From Himantopus leucocephalus (taxonomy: Eukaryota; Chordata; Aves; Charadriiformes; Recurvirostridae), in the NCBI GenBank assembly GCA_003993805.1, contig RSEF01000006.1:24319300-24383299 (forward strand): a stretch of DNA of 64,000 nt, read 5' to 3'. The notes under the pieces are model-generated. The model had not been told where the DNA came from. It saw only the letters and a program-made list of their open reading frames with translations, and ran no database searches. A program made the position numbers and the translations under genes. Positions within the stretch are counted from its first letter, which is position 1. Each line of letters begins with the position of its first letter. Shown here in pieces: positions 63,317-64,000 of the stretch.

Positions 63317-64000
63317 TGTTTTTATTTAACTTCTAATTATTTAGTTATGTGCTTTGTCTTTGGCACTTCTGGGGATTAATTCTAGCAAAGACTGCAGCCT
63401 GCATCAGCAACTTTTAAGTTCCTCTGTAAGAAGTGTGATGCCATTTGGAAAAAAAAAAAAGTCATTTTCCGTATTAATTAGAAGATGCTACTGTAAAATT
63501 TATGTCAATTATCCAGCACTTTCTTATGGTGAGGCAATAGCCTCTTTGTAGTCCAGGTGGCAGCAGCCTTTTCATTACAGTGAGAAATGTTGCTATTCAG
63601 TTGAATTGACTAGGAAAAACACTCAGGGACTCTGAGTTGCTTGTGGAGATCAGTCAGGGAGAAAAAGGGGAAGATGGGTGCTAAACCTGGAGTAAACAAG
63701 CAAGCTTGAAGACTGCAGTGTAAAATGTGCATCAGGGCTTCTACTAGAATAGGGAAAACCCAACGTCTCTTCCACCCTCTGAGCTGAGGGACAGACTGCT
63801 GGGTTTGCTCGTGGTATCTTGGGTTTTGCCTAGGTTTTGGAGGTGGGACTGCTGTAATTTCCTCCGTGGTACAGAGGCGGTGACAGCCACTCCACCATCT
63901 CTGTAGAGCAGACAGAAGGCATGTTTGTCTATCCCCAGCTGCCCTTGGCCCCTATGCCGTGTCTGTGCAGTAGCGCTGGTGAGGGGTTGGCGTTACGTGC

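Larger units (their letters stand above)
43038..64000 (+). other. ARMH3 intron, partial (at least 21 kb)
   Basis: The intron opens with gtaagc and no further ARMH3 exon was recognised to the window end. The contents I could support are a perfect 13-bp-arm hairpin at 62134-62163, a 16-bp tandem duplication at 57410-57441, a GT run at 63301-63316, and AT-rich patches near 45500-45560. Long open frames exist (for example 44625-45056 plus, 49614-50156 minus, 60437-60826 minus). They lack recognisable domains or paired splice sites and are about what chance gives in this much GC-moderate DNA. No RNA gene or promoter was recognised. Confidence 0.85.

Noticed and set aside
1..64000. CRISPR arrays, bacterial operons, phage, tRNA or rRNA genes
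   Set aside because: The window is spliced vertebrate DNA. No regular spaced repeats, cloverleaf-capable tRNA or rRNA segments were seen.

Overview
The window is a stretch of vertebrate nuclear DNA, almost certainly from a bird or another sauropsid. The gene is split into very short exons by long introns, there are no bacterial-style gene arrays, and the recognisable interspersed repeats are CR1-type LINE 3' ends. The species cannot be named from the sequence. Two N positions and several homopolymer runs suggest a draft assembly.

One gene is firmly identified: ARMH3 (armadillo-like helical domain containing 3, formerly C10orf76), on the + strand. Four consecutive internal coding exons are present: 4971-5053, 5572-5698, 8408-8483 and 42959-43037. 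All have consensus GT-AG junctions and matching phases. Together they give 365 nt of coding sequence, an uninterrupted stretch of about 121 residues from the C-terminal part of the protein (the DUF1741 / ARMH3_C region). Neither end of the gene is in the window. ARMH3 is a cytosolic helical-repeat protein that acts at the Golgi with GBF1 and PI4KB, supporting phosphatidylinositol-4-phosphate production.

Layout: 1-4970 is the end of an upstream intron. Exons one to three lie within 3.5 kb. A 34.5 kb intron follows (8484-42958), then the fourth exon, then at least 21 kb of the next intron to the window end. The big introns hold two old CR1-type fragments of different subfamilies (23540-24064 and 28020-28515, the latter with an internal 26-bp triplication), a shorter CR1 3' end (19650-19850), possible CR1-tail and MIR remnants, an AT-rich microsatellite cluster, an LTR-like segment, and two perfect hairpins.

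The less certain items are a GC-rich, coding-like block on the minus strand with a splice acceptor, membrane-type segment, stop and downstream AATAAA (29300-29553, with AATAAA at 29194-29199); a 159-nt pseudo-exon or poison-exon candidate with strong splice sites (18778-18936); and two related AT-rich elements 3.6 kb apart. I did not find a convincing undescribed biological system. The rest looks like ordinary intron sequence.
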